This document shows positions 27,029-35,722 of a stretch of DNA of 64,000 nt, one piece after another. The first letter of the stretch is position 1; the number at the start of each line of letters is the position of its first letter. Under the pieces are notes generated by a model. The model ran no database searches. It worked only from the letters and a program-made list of their open reading frames with translations, and was not told the origin of the DNA. The stretch is from Streptomyces geranii (GTDB taxonomy: Bacteria > Actinomycetota > Actinomycetes > Streptomycetales > Streptomycetaceae). The DNA lies in NCBI RefSeq assembly GCF_002954775.1, contig NZ_PJME01000042.1, forward strand, positions 1 to 64,000, in the 5' to 3' direction. Position numbers and translations under genes: made by a program.

Positions 27029-27469
27029 ATGGAGGAGCTGGACCGACAGATCGTGCAGCTGCTCGTCAAGGACGGGCGGATGAGCTACACCGACCTGGGC
27101 AAGGCCACGGGCCTGTCCACGTCTGCCGTGCACCAGCGGGTGCGCCGGCTGGAACAGCGTGGCGTCATCCGCGGTTACGCCGCGGTCGTCGACCCGGAGG
27201 CCGTGGGCCTGCCCATGACGGCCTTCATCTCGGTGAAACCCTTCGACCCCAGCGCCCCGGACGACATCGCGGAACGCCTCCGCGACGTCCCGGAACTGGA
27301 GGCGTGCCACAGCGTGGCGGGCGAGGAGAACTACATCCTCAAGGTCCGCGTGGCCACCCCGCACGAACTGGAGGAACTCCTGGCAAGGGTCCGCACCCTG
27401 GCAGGCGTCTCGACCCGCACGACGGTCGTTTTGTCGACACCGTACGAGGCGAGACCACCGAAGATCTGA
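27029..27469 (+). CDS. Lrp/AsnC-family regulator
   Basis: A 146-aa regulator with an N-terminal HTH (residues 3-52; YTDLGKATGLSTSAVHQRVRRL) and a C-terminal RAM/ACT-like ligand domain (GLPMTAFISVKPF; CHSVAGEENYILKVRV). Such proteins form octamers that respond to amino acids. ATG 27029 is preceded by CCGCC and no strong ribosome site, so a short leader is possible. No obvious target is adjacent: downstream is a 870-bp repeat-rich gap. Confidence 0.88.
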   Translation: MEELDRQIVQLLVKDGRMSYTDLGKATGLSTSAVHQRVRRLEQRGVIRGYAAVVDPEAVGLPMTAFISVKPFDPSAPDDIAERLRDVPELEACHSVAGEENYILKVRVATPHELEELLARVRTLAGVSTRTTVVLSTPYEARPPKI

Positions 27470-27589
27470 CACGGGGCCGGACGGGGCCGCCCCGACTGGC
27501 CGTGGGCAGAGGCCCGGCGCGAGCGAAACGTCTCACCTACCACGAGCCACGCCGCCGCAGGAGCCCGACGCAAGCGCTGCGCGGCGGCG

Positions 27590-28250
27590 GTTTTGGCCCC
27601 CCTCGGGCCTGATGCGGTCAGGCGCTCCGCGCACCGCTATGGGCAGCAGGCCCGCTCGGTGCCGGGCTGCCGCGAGCAGGTGTTTCGTGTGCGGCAGCGG
27701 GTAGCTGTCAGCCCCGCCCTGCTGCGACCTGGAGTCTTGCGCGTGTGCTGCGCGGTAGTCGCCTTGCCCCTGAGCCTGCTGTGGCCAGGCGTTTCGTGTG
27801 CGGCTACGGGTAGCTGCCCGCCCCCGCCCTGCTGCGACCGGGCGTCCCGCGCGCGGGACTGCGTGGCAACAGCCTTGCCCCGAGCCCGCTGTGGCCAGCC
27901 GCTCCGCCCGCCGCCCGTGGGCAGCCGCCCTGCCCCGCTTCGCCGTGGGCGGACGTTTCGTGTACCGCCACGGGCAACTGGCCCGCTCCCCGCTGCAGCC
28001 ACCCCCCGCGAGCGCTGCGCGGCGACAACCACGCCCCGCCGCCCCCACCGCTGTGGCCAGACGCCCCGAGCAGCGGCACTGAGGTAGCCGCTCCGCCCGC
28101 CTCCGCTGCAGCCCGGCGCCCCCCTCGCGAGTGCTGCGCGGCGCCAGCCCCGCCGCCCCTCACCCCTGTGACCAGGCGCCCCGAGCAGCCGCACCGAGGT
28201 AGCCCCCACGCCCCGCCCGCCCCCGCTGTAGACAAACGTTCCGCAAGGCG
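27590..28250. repeat. Degenerate tandem repeat field
   Basis: A 660-bp stretch in the 870-bp gap after the Lrp gene. It is built from loosely repeated blocks of about 60-75 bases. Recurring pieces are GTTTCGTGTGCGGC (27681, 27799), GGGTAGCTG, CGCCCTGCTGCGACC, GAGCGCTGCGCGGCG / GAGTGCTGCGCGGCG, GCTGTGGCCAG and GCCCCGAGCAGC-GCAC-GAGGTAGCC (about 28064 and 28176). No reading frame in it has convincing protein character. The last bases before 28340 contain the inverted repeat GTTCCGC-AA-GGCGGAAC (28240-28258 region). Its role is unknown. Confidence 0.6.
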
Positions 28251-28339
28251 GAACGGGTGGGCACAGTCAGCAGTGCCGGGCCCCGCCCAAACACGCCCCA
28301 CGTGCAGCACAGGCACGCGTCCGCGAGAAACTGTTCCCC

Positions 28340-29947
28340 ATGAGTGAACGCCCAGCCCAGCCCGACACCCTTCTCCTCCGCGGCGGCGAAGTGCACAGCC
28401 CCGCCGACCCCTTCGCGACCGCGATGGTCGTCGAGCGGGGCCGTATCGCCTGGGTCGGCTCGGAAGGCGCCGCTGACGCCTTCGCGGGTGCGGCGGACGA
28501 GGTGATCGACCTTGACGGCGCCCTCGTCACCCCGGCGTTCACCGACGCACATGTGCACACCACCGCCACCGGGCTCGCCCTCACCGGACTCGACCTCTCC
28601 GACGCCCCCACCCTCGACGCGGCCCTCACCCTCGTTCGGGAGTTCGCAGCCGCCCGCCCCATCGACCGCGTCCTCCTCGGGCACGGCTGGGACGCCGCCC
28701 GCTGGCCCGGAGGCCGCCCCCCGACCCGCGCCGAACTCGACGAGGCCACCGGTGGACGCCCGCTGTACCTCAGCCGGATCGACGTCCACTCGGCGGTCGT
28801 CACGACGGCACTGCTCGACCTGGTCAAGGGCGACACCGGCCGCCCAGACGCCCCGCTCACCGGCGACGCCCACCACAGGGTCAGGGCCGCCGCCCTGGGC
28901 GCCGTGACCCCGGCGCAGCGCACCGAGGCCCAGCGGGCCGCCCTCGCCCGCGCCGCCTCCCTCGGCATCGGCTCCGTACACGAATGCGCGGGCCCCGACA
29001 TCTCCTCGGAGGACGACTTCACCGGGCTGCTCCGGCTCGCCGCCGAGGAGTCCGGTCCCCGTGTTGTCGGCTACTGGGCCGAACAGGATGTCGAGAAGGC
29101 CCGCGCCCTCGGCGCGATCGGCGCCGCCGGTGACCTGTTCGTCGACGGCGCCCTCGGCTCGCACACCGCCTGCCTGCACGAGCCGTACACCGACCAGGAC
29201 GGCCACACAGGCACCGCCTACCTGGACACCGCCGCCGTCACCGCCCACGTCGTCGCCTGCACCGAGGCGGGCCTCCAGGCGGGCTTCCACGCCATCGGGG
29301 ACGCCGCCGTGACCTCCGTGGTCGACGGCATCCGCGCCGCCGCCGAGAAGGTCGGCCTGGCCCGCGTCCGCGCCGCCCGGCACCGCGTCGAACACGCCGA
29401 GATGCTCACCCCCGAGACCATCGCCGCCTTCGCCGAACTGGGCCTCACCGCCTCCGTGCAGCCCGCCTTCGACGCCCTGTGGGGCGGCGAGGACGGCATG
29501 TACGCCCAGCGCCTCGGCACCGACCGTGCGCGCGCCCTGAACCCCTTCGCGGCCCTCCTGAAGGCCGGTGTCCCCCTCGCCCTGGGCTCGGACAGCCCCG
29601 TCACCCCGCTCGACCCCTGGGGCACGGTCCGCGCCGCCGCCTTCCACCGCACCCCCGAGCACCGCATCTCGGTCCGTGCCGCCTTCACCGCCCACACCCG
29701 GGGCGGCTGGCGGGCCGTCGGACGCGACGACGCCGGCGTCCTGGTCCCGGGCGCCCCCGCGGACTACGCCGTCTGGCGCACCGGTGCCCTCGTGGTCCAG
29801 GCCCCCGACGACCGCGTCGCCCGCTGGTCCACCGACCCCCGCTCCGGCACCCCGGGCCTGCCCGATCTCACCCCGGGCGCCGACCTTCCCGTATGCCTGC
29901 GCACGGTGGTGGGCGGACGAACGGTGTTCGTACGGCCGGGCGAGTGA
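28340..29947 (+). CDS. YtcJ-like metal-dependent amidohydrolase
   Basis: A 535-aa amidohydrolase-superfamily protein with two-domain layout. The first metal motif is TDAHVHT (His71, His73), and later motifs are GFHAIGDAA, ARHRVEHAEML and LGSDSPVTPLDPW, typical of the YtcJ/NfdA (exoenzyme-regulatory protein AepA) group. It is cytoplasmic, with no signal. The substrate is unknown; members include formamide and imidazolone-type deacylases. ATG 28340 begins the family N-terminus; no strong ribosome site (AAACTGTTCCCC) is seen. Confidence 0.82.
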   Translation: MSERPAQPDTLLLRGGEVHSPADPFATAMVVERGRIAWVGSEGAADAFAGAADEVIDLDGALVTPAFTDAHVHTTATGLALTGLDLSDAPTLDAALTLVREFAAARPIDRVLLGHGWDAARWPGGRPPTRAELDEATGGRPLYLSRIDVHSAVVTTALLDLVKGDTGRPDAPLTGDAHHRVRAAALGAVTPAQRTEAQRAALARAASLGIGSVHECAGPDISSEDDFTGLLRLAAEESGPRVVGYWAEQDVEKARALGAIGAAGDLFVDGALGSHTACLHEPYTDQDGHTGTAYLDTAAVTAHVVACTEAGLQAGFHAIGDAAVTSVVDGIRAAAEKVGLARVRAARHRVEHAEMLTPETIAAFAELGLTASVQPAFDALWGGEDGMYAQRLGTDRARALNPFAALLKAGVPLALGSDSPVTPLDPWGTVRAAAFHRTPEHRISVRAAFTAHTRGGWRAVGRDDAGVLVPGAPADYAVWRTGALVVQAPDDRVARWSTDPRSGTPGLPDLTPGADLPVCLRTVVGGRTVFVRPGE

Positions 29948-29971
29948 TCTCCCGGGGTGGCGCGGTACGGA

Positions 29972-30414
29972 TCACCGGCCGACACGCCGGGGCGCGACCT
30001 GCGCATCCTCGGCGCTGACCTGGGGGTTGAGGAAAGAACCGCAGGCCACGCGGCTGTTGACAGCCGACGGCAGGTGGCCGGTAGGTTCGGCCGGGTCCAC
30101 CACCGGACGCCCGACCGGGGAACCTCCGCGCAGTCGCCGCAGCGCCGCTGGGTCAGGGATGGTGTGCCGCACCGGCGCACCGTCACTGGCAGCCAGGCTC
30201 AGCGTCCGCGCCACGGCGACGGAACGTTCCATCGGGTCGGCAAGGTGTGACCCGGGTGGGGCCCGGACGTCCAGTAGACAACGGCTTTCGGTCGACCCGC
30301 AGCCAGCGGGTCCCAGGTCGGCCCGAAGGGCGCCGGGCCCCGATCCGCAGTGCGCACAGGTGACGAAGCGGACTCCTTACCCGGCTCTTTCCGAATAGAC
30401 ACCCCCGTACTCAT
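29972..30414 (-). pseudogene. Possible frameshifted zinc-ribbon protein
   Basis: On the minus strand a frame is open from just after a TAA at 30377-30379 to 29972. It begins VRFVTCAHCGSG and contains CLLDVRAPPGSHLADPM, resembling RNHCP-type zinc-ribbon proteins, but has no start codon before ATG 30232. A normal ATG at 30414 lies in another frame (MSTGVSIRKEPGKE). Joining them would need one base change near 30375. This fills most of the 536-bp gap 29948-30483. It could also be chance coding character. Confidence 0.3.
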
Positions 30415-30483
30415 GTGCTGACACGTCGGCGCAGGCTGCGGCCACTATGGTGGACCTCTGCGTACGGACTTGAAGGGGCAGCA

Positions 30484-31281
30484 GTGAACGACGGCGACGG
30501 GACCCTCGCGGCAGAAGCCCAGGGGAGGCGGTTCGGCCCGCTCGGCACGGCCTTGGTGATCATCCCGACCTACAACGAGGCGGAGAACATCAAGAAGATC
30601 GTCGGCCGGGTGCGCGAGGCCGTCCCCGACGCCCACGTGCTCGTGGCCGACGACAACAGCCCCGACGGCACCGGCAAGCTCGCCGACGAACTGGCCGTCG
30701 ACGACGACCAGGTCCAGGTGCTGCACCGCAAGGGCAAGGAGGGCCTCGGCGCCGCCTACCTCGCGGGCTTCCAGTGGGGCATGGACAACGGCTACGGCGT
30801 CCTGATCGAGATGGACGCCGACGGCTCCCACCAGCCCGAGGAACTGCCCCGTCTGCTGACCGCCCTCAAGGGCGCCGACCTGGTCCTCGGCTCCCGCTGG
30901 GTGCCCGGCGGCCGGGTGGTCAACTGGCCCAAGTCCCGTGAGTTCATCTCCCGCGGCGGCAGCCTCTACTCCCGGATCGCCCTGGACCTCCCGCTCCGCG
31001 ACATCACGGGCGGCTACCGCGCCTTCCGCACGGAGACCCTCCAGGGCCTCGGCCTCGAAGAGGTCGCCTCCCAGGGCTACTGCTTCCAGGTCGACCTCGC
31101 CCGCCGCGCGATCAGGGCCGGTTACCACGTGGTCGAGGTCCCCATCACCTTCGTGGAGCGCGAGCACGGCGACTCCAAGATGAGCCGCGACATCCTCGTC
31201 GAGGCGCTCTGGCGGGTCACGACGTGGGGCGTGGCGGAGCGGGTGAACAAGGCCCGGGGCAAGACTCCGAAGCAGCCGTAG
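30484..31281 (+). CDS. ppm1: Polyprenol-phosphate mannose synthase
   Basis: A 265-aa GT2 glycosyltransferase that transfers mannose from GDP-mannose to polyprenyl phosphate, the donor for protein O-mannosylation and lipoglycans. Motifs: IPTYNEAENI, ADDNSPDGTG, EMDADGSHQPEEL (metal site), GSRWVPGG and DITGGYRAFR. It is soluble, without the acyltransferase-like membrane domain fused in mycobacterial Ppm1, as in Streptomyces. GTG 30484 follows AAGGGGCA. From memory it matches the S. coelicolor gene beside fxsA and rbpA. Confidence 0.92.
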   Translation: MNDGDGTLAAEAQGRRFGPLGTALVIIPTYNEAENIKKIVGRVREAVPDAHVLVADDNSPDGTGKLADELAVDDDQVQVLHRKGKEGLGAAYLAGFQWGMDNGYGVLIEMDADGSHQPEELPRLLTALKGADLVLGSRWVPGGRVVNWPKSREFISRGGSLYSRIALDLPLRDITGGYRAFRTETLQGLGLEEVASQGYCFQVDLARRAIRAGYHVVEVPITFVEREHGDSKMSRDILVEALWRVTTWGVAERVNKARGKTPKQP

Positions 31282-31400
31282 CGGCCCGTAGCAGGCGTAG
31301 CGGGCTTCCCGGACCGGTCCGGACCTGTCGGTACGACCTCACAGGCACTGTTGATCATCCGCTTATCCCGTGCTGAGCCCGGCCCAGGCACACTGGATGC

Positions 31401-31952
31401 ATGACGACTGGCGCACCGACCCCCACCTACCCCGCCCGGCCGCGGCGCTCCCGGCTGCGCACCTACCTGCCGCTGGGCATCGCCGCCTGGCTGGTGCTGG
31501 AGATCTGGCTGCTGACCGTGGTCGCCGGCGCGGCGAGCGGTTTCACCGTCTTCCTGCTGCTGGTCGCCGGTTTCGTGCTCGGCTCCGTGGTGATCAAGCG
31601 GGCCGGCCGCCGGGCCTTCCGCAACCTCACCGAGACGCTGCAACAGCAGCAGGGCGGTGCGCCGGCGGTCTCCGCGGCCCGGCCCGGCGGCAGCGAGGGC
31701 AACGGCCTGCTGATGCTCGGCGGCCTCCTGCTCATGATCCCCGGCCTGATCTCGGACGCGGTGGGCCTGCTCCTGCTGATCCCTCCGCTCCAGAAGGCGA
31801 TCAGCCGCTACGCGGAGCGCATCTTCGAACGCAAGCTGAGTGAGGCGACCCAGGGCACCCTGGGCGACGCCTTCCAGCAGGCCCGTATGCACCGCCCGGA
31901 CGGCAAGGTGGTCCAGGGCGAGGTCATCAAGGATGAGGGCACGGGCTCTTAG
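31401..31952 (+). CDS. fxsA: FxsA-family membrane protein
   Basis: A 183-aa inner-membrane protein. Hydrophobic segments at about 22-45, 47-66 and 100-130 (LLMLGGLLLMIPGLISDAVG) carry the FxsA signature PGLISDxxG. E. coli FxsA suppresses F-exclusion of phage T7 when overproduced; the normal role in actinobacteria is unknown. The soluble tail is acidic/basic mixed. It follows ppm1 by 119 bp. A long perfect hairpin terminates it. Confidence 0.85.
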   Translation: MTTGAPTPTYPARPRRSRLRTYLPLGIAAWLVLEIWLLTVVAGAASGFTVFLLLVAGFVLGSVVIKRAGRRAFRNLTETLQQQQGGAPAVSAARPGGSEGNGLLMLGGLLLMIPGLISDAVGLLLLIPPLQKAISRYAERIFERKLSEATQGTLGDAFQQARMHRPDGKVVQGEVIKDEGTGS

Positions 31953-31963
31953 CCCGGGGAGCG

Positions 31964-32001
31964 GTTGGGGTGTCCGGGGCTGCGGCCCCGGACACCCCAA
32001 C
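31964..32001. terminator. Strong hairpin between fxsA and rbpA
   Basis: A perfect 17-bp stem (31964-31980 with 31985-32001) closes a TGCG loop. It starts 11 bp after the fxsA stop and lies 133 bp from the converging rbpA stop. Such symmetric, T-poor hairpins are the usual Streptomyces terminator. Confidence 0.85.
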
Positions 32002-32134
32002 ACCCACTCGCCGCCCGAAAGGCACAGAACTCACCGCCCGAAAAACGCAAAACCGCAGGCACCGTACGCAGACCTCACGTACGGCACCCGCGGTATCACG
32101 CGTGCGTTGTATGCCGCCCAGCCCCCTGAAAGGG

Positions 32135-32509
32135 CTACGCGGACTTGCGGCTGTCCCGCGGATGTACCGCGATGTTCATCGCTCCGGAGCGGAGTACGGC
32201 CAGTCGCTCCTCAAGGACCTCTTCGAGTTCCTCTCGGGTGCGCCGCTCCATCAGCATGTCCCAATGCGTACGCGCGGGCTTGGCCTTCTTCTCCTCAGGG
32301 CCGTCGCCGTCCACGAGGAGTGCCTGGGCCCCGCAGACCTTGCACTCCCACTCCGGCGGAATCTCCGCCTCGACCGAGAAGGGCATCTCAAAGCGATGTC
32401 CCTTCTCGCATGCGTACTCCACGGCCTGGCGCGGGGCCAGGTCGATGCCGCGGTCCGTCTCGTAGCTGGTCACCACGAGGCGCGTGCCGCGAAGAGCTCG
32501 CTCACTCAT
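32135..32509 (-). CDS. rbpA: RNA polymerase-binding protein RbpA
   Basis: A 124-aa actinobacterial transcription activator. The zinc-binding core holds Cys34, His38, Cys56 and Cys59 (ACEKGH; CKVCG), and the C-terminal helix (HWDMLMERRTREELEEVLEERLAVLR) is the sigma-interacting domain. RbpA binds the principal sigma factor and stabilises open complexes, and supports growth under rifampicin stress. The ATG at 32509 has AGGCACGATTC upstream, a weak site. A SigR-type promoter lies 62-88 bp upstream, agreeing with known disulfide-stress induction. Confidence 0.95.
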   Translation of the reverse strand: MSERALRGTRLVVTSYETDRGIDLAPRQAVEYACEKGHRFEMPFSVEAEIPPEWECKVCGAQALLVDGDGPEEKKAKPARTHWDMLMERRTREELEEVLEERLAVLRSGAMNIAVHPRDSRKSA

Positions 32510-32570
32510 GAATCGTGCCTCCCGGGCTTGTCGCCCACAGGACAGGTGTCGCTGTCGTCGTCATCCGGTC

Positions 32571-32597
32571 AACGTCCGGTCGGCGGTAAAGATTCCC
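32571..32597 (-). promoter_or_regulatory. SigR-type promoter of rbpA
   Basis: Read on the minus strand: GGGAAT (32592-32597), 18 bases, GTT (32571-32573). This fits the SigR consensus GGAAT-N18/19-GTT exactly. S. coelicolor rbpA is known to be partly SigR-dependent. Confidence 0.85.
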
Positions 32598-32776
32598 GTC
32601 CCGTGTCCCGTTTCGGGTAATGCGTCGCCGTCGTAGCCGCCCCTTGTTGTACCCACCAGCGCCCGGTTTGTCACATCTGAAAGCAGATGTCACCCAGCGT
32701 TTCGTCATCTTTGACGCGCAGTAACGGTCCGCCTGGCAGGCCAACGGCGTACACTACCGCTCTTTTGCCGCCGATG

Positions 32777-34153
32777 CTAAATCCTTTCGGGAACAGGATT
32801 TCCCGCGTCGCGGATCGCCCGCCCCACCGGAACCCGTGCGAGCAGCACGAATCCGATGACGAAGAAGGCCACGAGCGAGATGATCGCGTCCCGGTAGCTG
32901 CCCGTGAGCTGATAGGTGATCCCGAACAGCAGCGGGCCGAGCCAGCTCATACCCCGGTCGCTCATCTCGTACGCCGAGAAGTATTCGGCCTCCTTGCCGG
33001 GCGGCACCAGATGCGAGAACAAGGACCGGGACAGGGCCTGGCTGCCGCCGAGGACCAGGCCGATCCCGGAGGCCAGCACGAAGAACCACACCGGCGCTCC
33101 GGCCGGCAGGAAGTACCCCGCCGCCAGGGTCACCGTCCACGCCACCAGCGATCCGAGAATCGTCCGCTTGGCCCCGTACACCCGGGCCAGTCGGCCCATC
33201 CCCAGCGCCCCGGCCACCGCGAGCACCTGGACCAGCAGCACCGCCCCGATGAGGGTGGACTGGCCGAGCCCGAGTTCCTCCGAGCCGTACACCGAGGCCT
33301 GGGAGATCACCGTCTGGATGCCGTCGTTGTAGACGAGGTAGGCGAGCAGGAAGGAGAGGGTGAGCGGATGGCGGCGCATGTCCCGGATGGTCGCCGCGAG
33401 CTGCCGCAGCCCCGGGGAGGTGGCCTTCGCCTTCTTTCCCGCTTCGTCTCCCGTCTCCTCTTCGGCGGCCCTGCGGTCGCGGAGCCTGCGCAGGGGTACG
33501 AGGGTGAAGGCGCCCCACCACAGGCCCGCGGAGGCCAGACAGATCCGGACGGCCATGCCCTCGGAGAGGCCGAAGGAGTCGTGGGCCGTGTACAGCACCA
33601 GGTTGACGACGAGGACCAGCGAGCCAGCCGCGTAGCCGAACGCCCAGCCGCGCGAGGAGACCGCGTCGCGCTCCTCGACCGTGGCGATCTGGGGGAGGTA
33701 GGAGTTGTACAGCATCATCGACACGGACTGGGCCGCGTTGGCGACGATCAGCAGAAGTCCGCCCAGCAGATAGCGGTCGCCGTCGAGGAAGAACATGCCC
33801 GCGGTGGCCGTCGCGCCCACGTAGGCGGCGGCCCCCAGGAGCGGCTTCTTGCGGCCGGAGCGGTCGGCGGCGGCGCCCACCAGGGGCATGACCAGCACGG
33901 CGACGATGACCGACAGGGACACCGAGTACGCGAAGAACGAGCCCGCGCGGACCGGTATCCCCAGCGGATGCACGAACCCGTCCGCGTCGGCCGCCTCCTC
34001 GGCCACCGACGTCAGATAGGGGCCCAGGAACACGGTGAGCACGCTCGTCGAGTAGACGGAGCACGCCCAGTCGTAGAAGTACCAGCCGCGCTGCTCGCGC
34101 TTGCGCCCCGCGGCCTCGTCGGCCGTGTCGTCCCGCACGGTTTCGGTGCCCAC
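32777..34153 (-). CDS. MFS transporter, UMF1 (Atg22-like) type
   Basis: A 458-aa membrane protein with 12 hydrophobic segments. The N-terminus GWYFYDWACSVYSTSVLTVF is the hallmark (W-x-x-Y-D-W-A-x-S) of the UMF1/Atg22-like family, some of whose members export amino acids from vacuoles in fungi. A central charged loop (residues about 218-240, EEETGDEAGKKAKA) divides the halves. GTG 34153 follows GAGGGGC. The bacterial substrate is unknown. It is followed upstream by the GDPD gene, 43 bp apart, in the same direction. Confidence 0.85.
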   Translation of the reverse strand: MGTETVRDDTADEAAGRKREQRGWYFYDWACSVYSTSVLTVFLGPYLTSVAEEAADADGFVHPLGIPVRAGSFFAYSVSLSVIVAVLVMPLVGAAADRSGRKKPLLGAAAYVGATATAGMFFLDGDRYLLGGLLLIVANAAQSVSMMLYNSYLPQIATVEERDAVSSRGWAFGYAAGSLVLVVNLVLYTAHDSFGLSEGMAVRICLASAGLWWGAFTLVPLRRLRDRRAAEEETGDEAGKKAKATSPGLRQLAATIRDMRRHPLTLSFLLAYLVYNDGIQTVISQASVYGSEELGLGQSTLIGAVLLVQVLAVAGALGMGRLARVYGAKRTILGSLVAWTVTLAAGYFLPAGAPVWFFVLASGIGLVLGGSQALSRSLFSHLVPPGKEAEYFSAYEMSDRGMSWLGPLLFGITYQLTGSYRDAIISLVAFFVIGFVLLARVPVGRAIRDAGNPVPERI

Positions 34154-34196
34154 CCGTGCCCCTCGCTTTCCCCGTGAAGGCGGTGCGCGCGGGGCG

Positions 34197-34964
34197 TCAG
34201 AACCAGGTGCCCCGGTCCTCCAGAACCTTGCGCAACGTGTCGATGTGATCGGTCATGATGCCATCGACTCCCAGGTCCAGGAGCCGGTGCATCCGATCGG
34301 GATCGTTGACCGTCCACACATGCACCTGCAGCCCGCGCGCGTGGGCGGTGCGCACGAACCTCCGGTCGACCACCGGGATGCCCGACTGCGACTCCGGAAC
34401 CTGCGCGGCGACCGCCGACCTGCGCACCCCCACGGGCACACCCCAGGAGCGCAGCCGCAGATCGAGCACGCCCTTGGTGCCGTACGAGGTCGCCAGCCGC
34501 GGACCGGCCAGCCGCTGGGCGCGCACCACGCGTGCCTCGGAGAAGGAGCCGACGCAGATGCGGTCCCAGCAGCCGGTGCGCTCGATCAGCTCCAGGAGCG
34601 GGCCCAGCGCGGGCTCGGCCTTCACGTCCACGTTCCAGCGCGCCTCGGGGAAGGCTTCGAGCAGGTCCTCGAATAGGGGCACCGGCTCGCTGCCCGCCAC
34701 GCGCGCGTGCTGTACGTCGGACCAGGGGAGGTCCGCGATCAGGCCGCCGCCGTCCGTCACCCGGTCGAGCGTCGAGTCGTGCAGGGCGACGAGTTTGCCG
34801 TCCGCCGTGCAGTGGACGTCGGTCTCCAGGTAGCGGTAGCCCGCGTCGACCGCCCGCCGGAACTGGAGCATCGTGTTCTCCAGCCCGTCCGCCGCTCCGC
34901 CCCGGTGGGCGAAGGGGATCGGGCCGGGATGGTCGAGGTAGGGATGGCGTATCCGCGGGGTCAC
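34197..34964 (-). CDS. Glycerophosphodiester phosphodiesterase
   Basis: A 255-aa GDPD (GlpQ-type TIM barrel) that would release glycerol-3-phosphate from glycerophosphodiesters. Active-site motifs: AHRGG (His20, Arg21), GLENT (Glu29), LETDVH (Glu47, Asp49, His51) and LHDST. There is no signal peptide, so it is cytoplasmic. The GTG start at 34964 overlaps the stop of the upstream YczE-like gene by GTGA. It is one gene of a probable YczE-GDPD-MFS unit. Confidence 0.9.
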   Translation of the reverse strand: MTPRIRHPYLDHPGPIPFAHRGGAADGLENTMLQFRRAVDAGYRYLETDVHCTADGKLVALHDSTLDRVTDGGGLIADLPWSDVQHARVAGSEPVPLFEDLLEAFPEARWNVDVKAEPALGPLLELIERTGCWDRICVGSFSEARVVRAQRLAGPRLATSYGTKGVLDLRLRSWGVPVGVRRSAVAAQVPESQSGIPVVDRRFVRTAHARGLQVHVWTVNDPDRMHRLLDLGVDGIMTDHIDTLRKVLEDRGTWF

Positions 34965-35623
34965 GGTCGCAGTATCGCCTCTTCCGGTTGACCGGCGGCA
35001 ACGACCGCGCTGCCGTCCGATGCCGCCGGGACGGCGAACACGCGCAGGAACAACTGGGCCAGCGGTCCGATCGCCACCGCGTACAGCACCGTACCGATAC
35101 CAACCGTGCCGCCCAGGGCGAAGCCCGTCGCCACGACCGCGACCTCGATCGCCGTACGGACCAGCCGGATCGAGCGGCCGGTGCGCCGGTGCAGGCCGGT
35201 CATCAGGCCGTCGCGCGGGCCCGGGCCGAAGCTCGCCGCGATGTAGAGGCCGGTGGCCACGCCGTTGAGGACGATGCCGGCCAGCAGGAGCGGCACGCGG
35301 GCGGCGAGGGCGTGCGCGTCGGGGACCAGGGCGAGCGTGCCGTCCATCGCGAGGCCGACGACGAAGACGTTCGAGACCGTGCCGAGGCCCGGGCGCTGGC
35401 GGAGCGGTATCCACAGGAGCAGGACGGCCGCGCCCACGAAGATCGACACGACGCCGATCGTCAGCCCCGTCAGCTCGGCCAGCCCCTGGTGGAGCACGCC
35501 CCAGGGCTCCAGGCCGAGGCCCGACTCGACGAGCAGCGCCGAGCTGGCGCCGTACAGCGCGAGACCGGTGTAGAGCTGGATCAACCGCCGGCCGAGACGG
35601 CCTTGCGCCGGCAACGAACTCAC
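34961..35623 (-). CDS. YczE-family membrane protein
   Basis: A 220-aa integral membrane protein with five hydrophobic segments (GLALYGASSALLVESGLGLEPW at the start). YczE/YyaS-type proteins are often divergent to a MocR regulator (the YczR subgroup), as here with 99 bp between. A transport or membrane-stress role has been suggested for the family, not proved. GTG 35623 follows GGGGCAG. Confidence 0.78.
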   Translation of the reverse strand: MSSLPAQGRLGRRLIQLYTGLALYGASSALLVESGLGLEPWGVLHQGLAELTGLTIGVVSIFVGAAVLLLWIPLRQRPGLGTVSNVFVVGLAMDGTLALVPDAHALAARVPLLLAGIVLNGVATGLYIAASFGPGPRDGLMTGLHRRTGRSIRLVRTAIEVAVVATGFALGGTVGIGTVLYAVAIGPLAQLFLRVFAVPAASDGSAVVAAGQPEEAILRP

Positions 35624-35722
35624 GAGCTGCCCCCTGTGGTGGTAGTGGCCTGACACATGACACCCTGTGGCTTGGGATCGGATCGCATCCATGGCCAATT
35701 CGGGGAAGGTGGACTGATTCGT

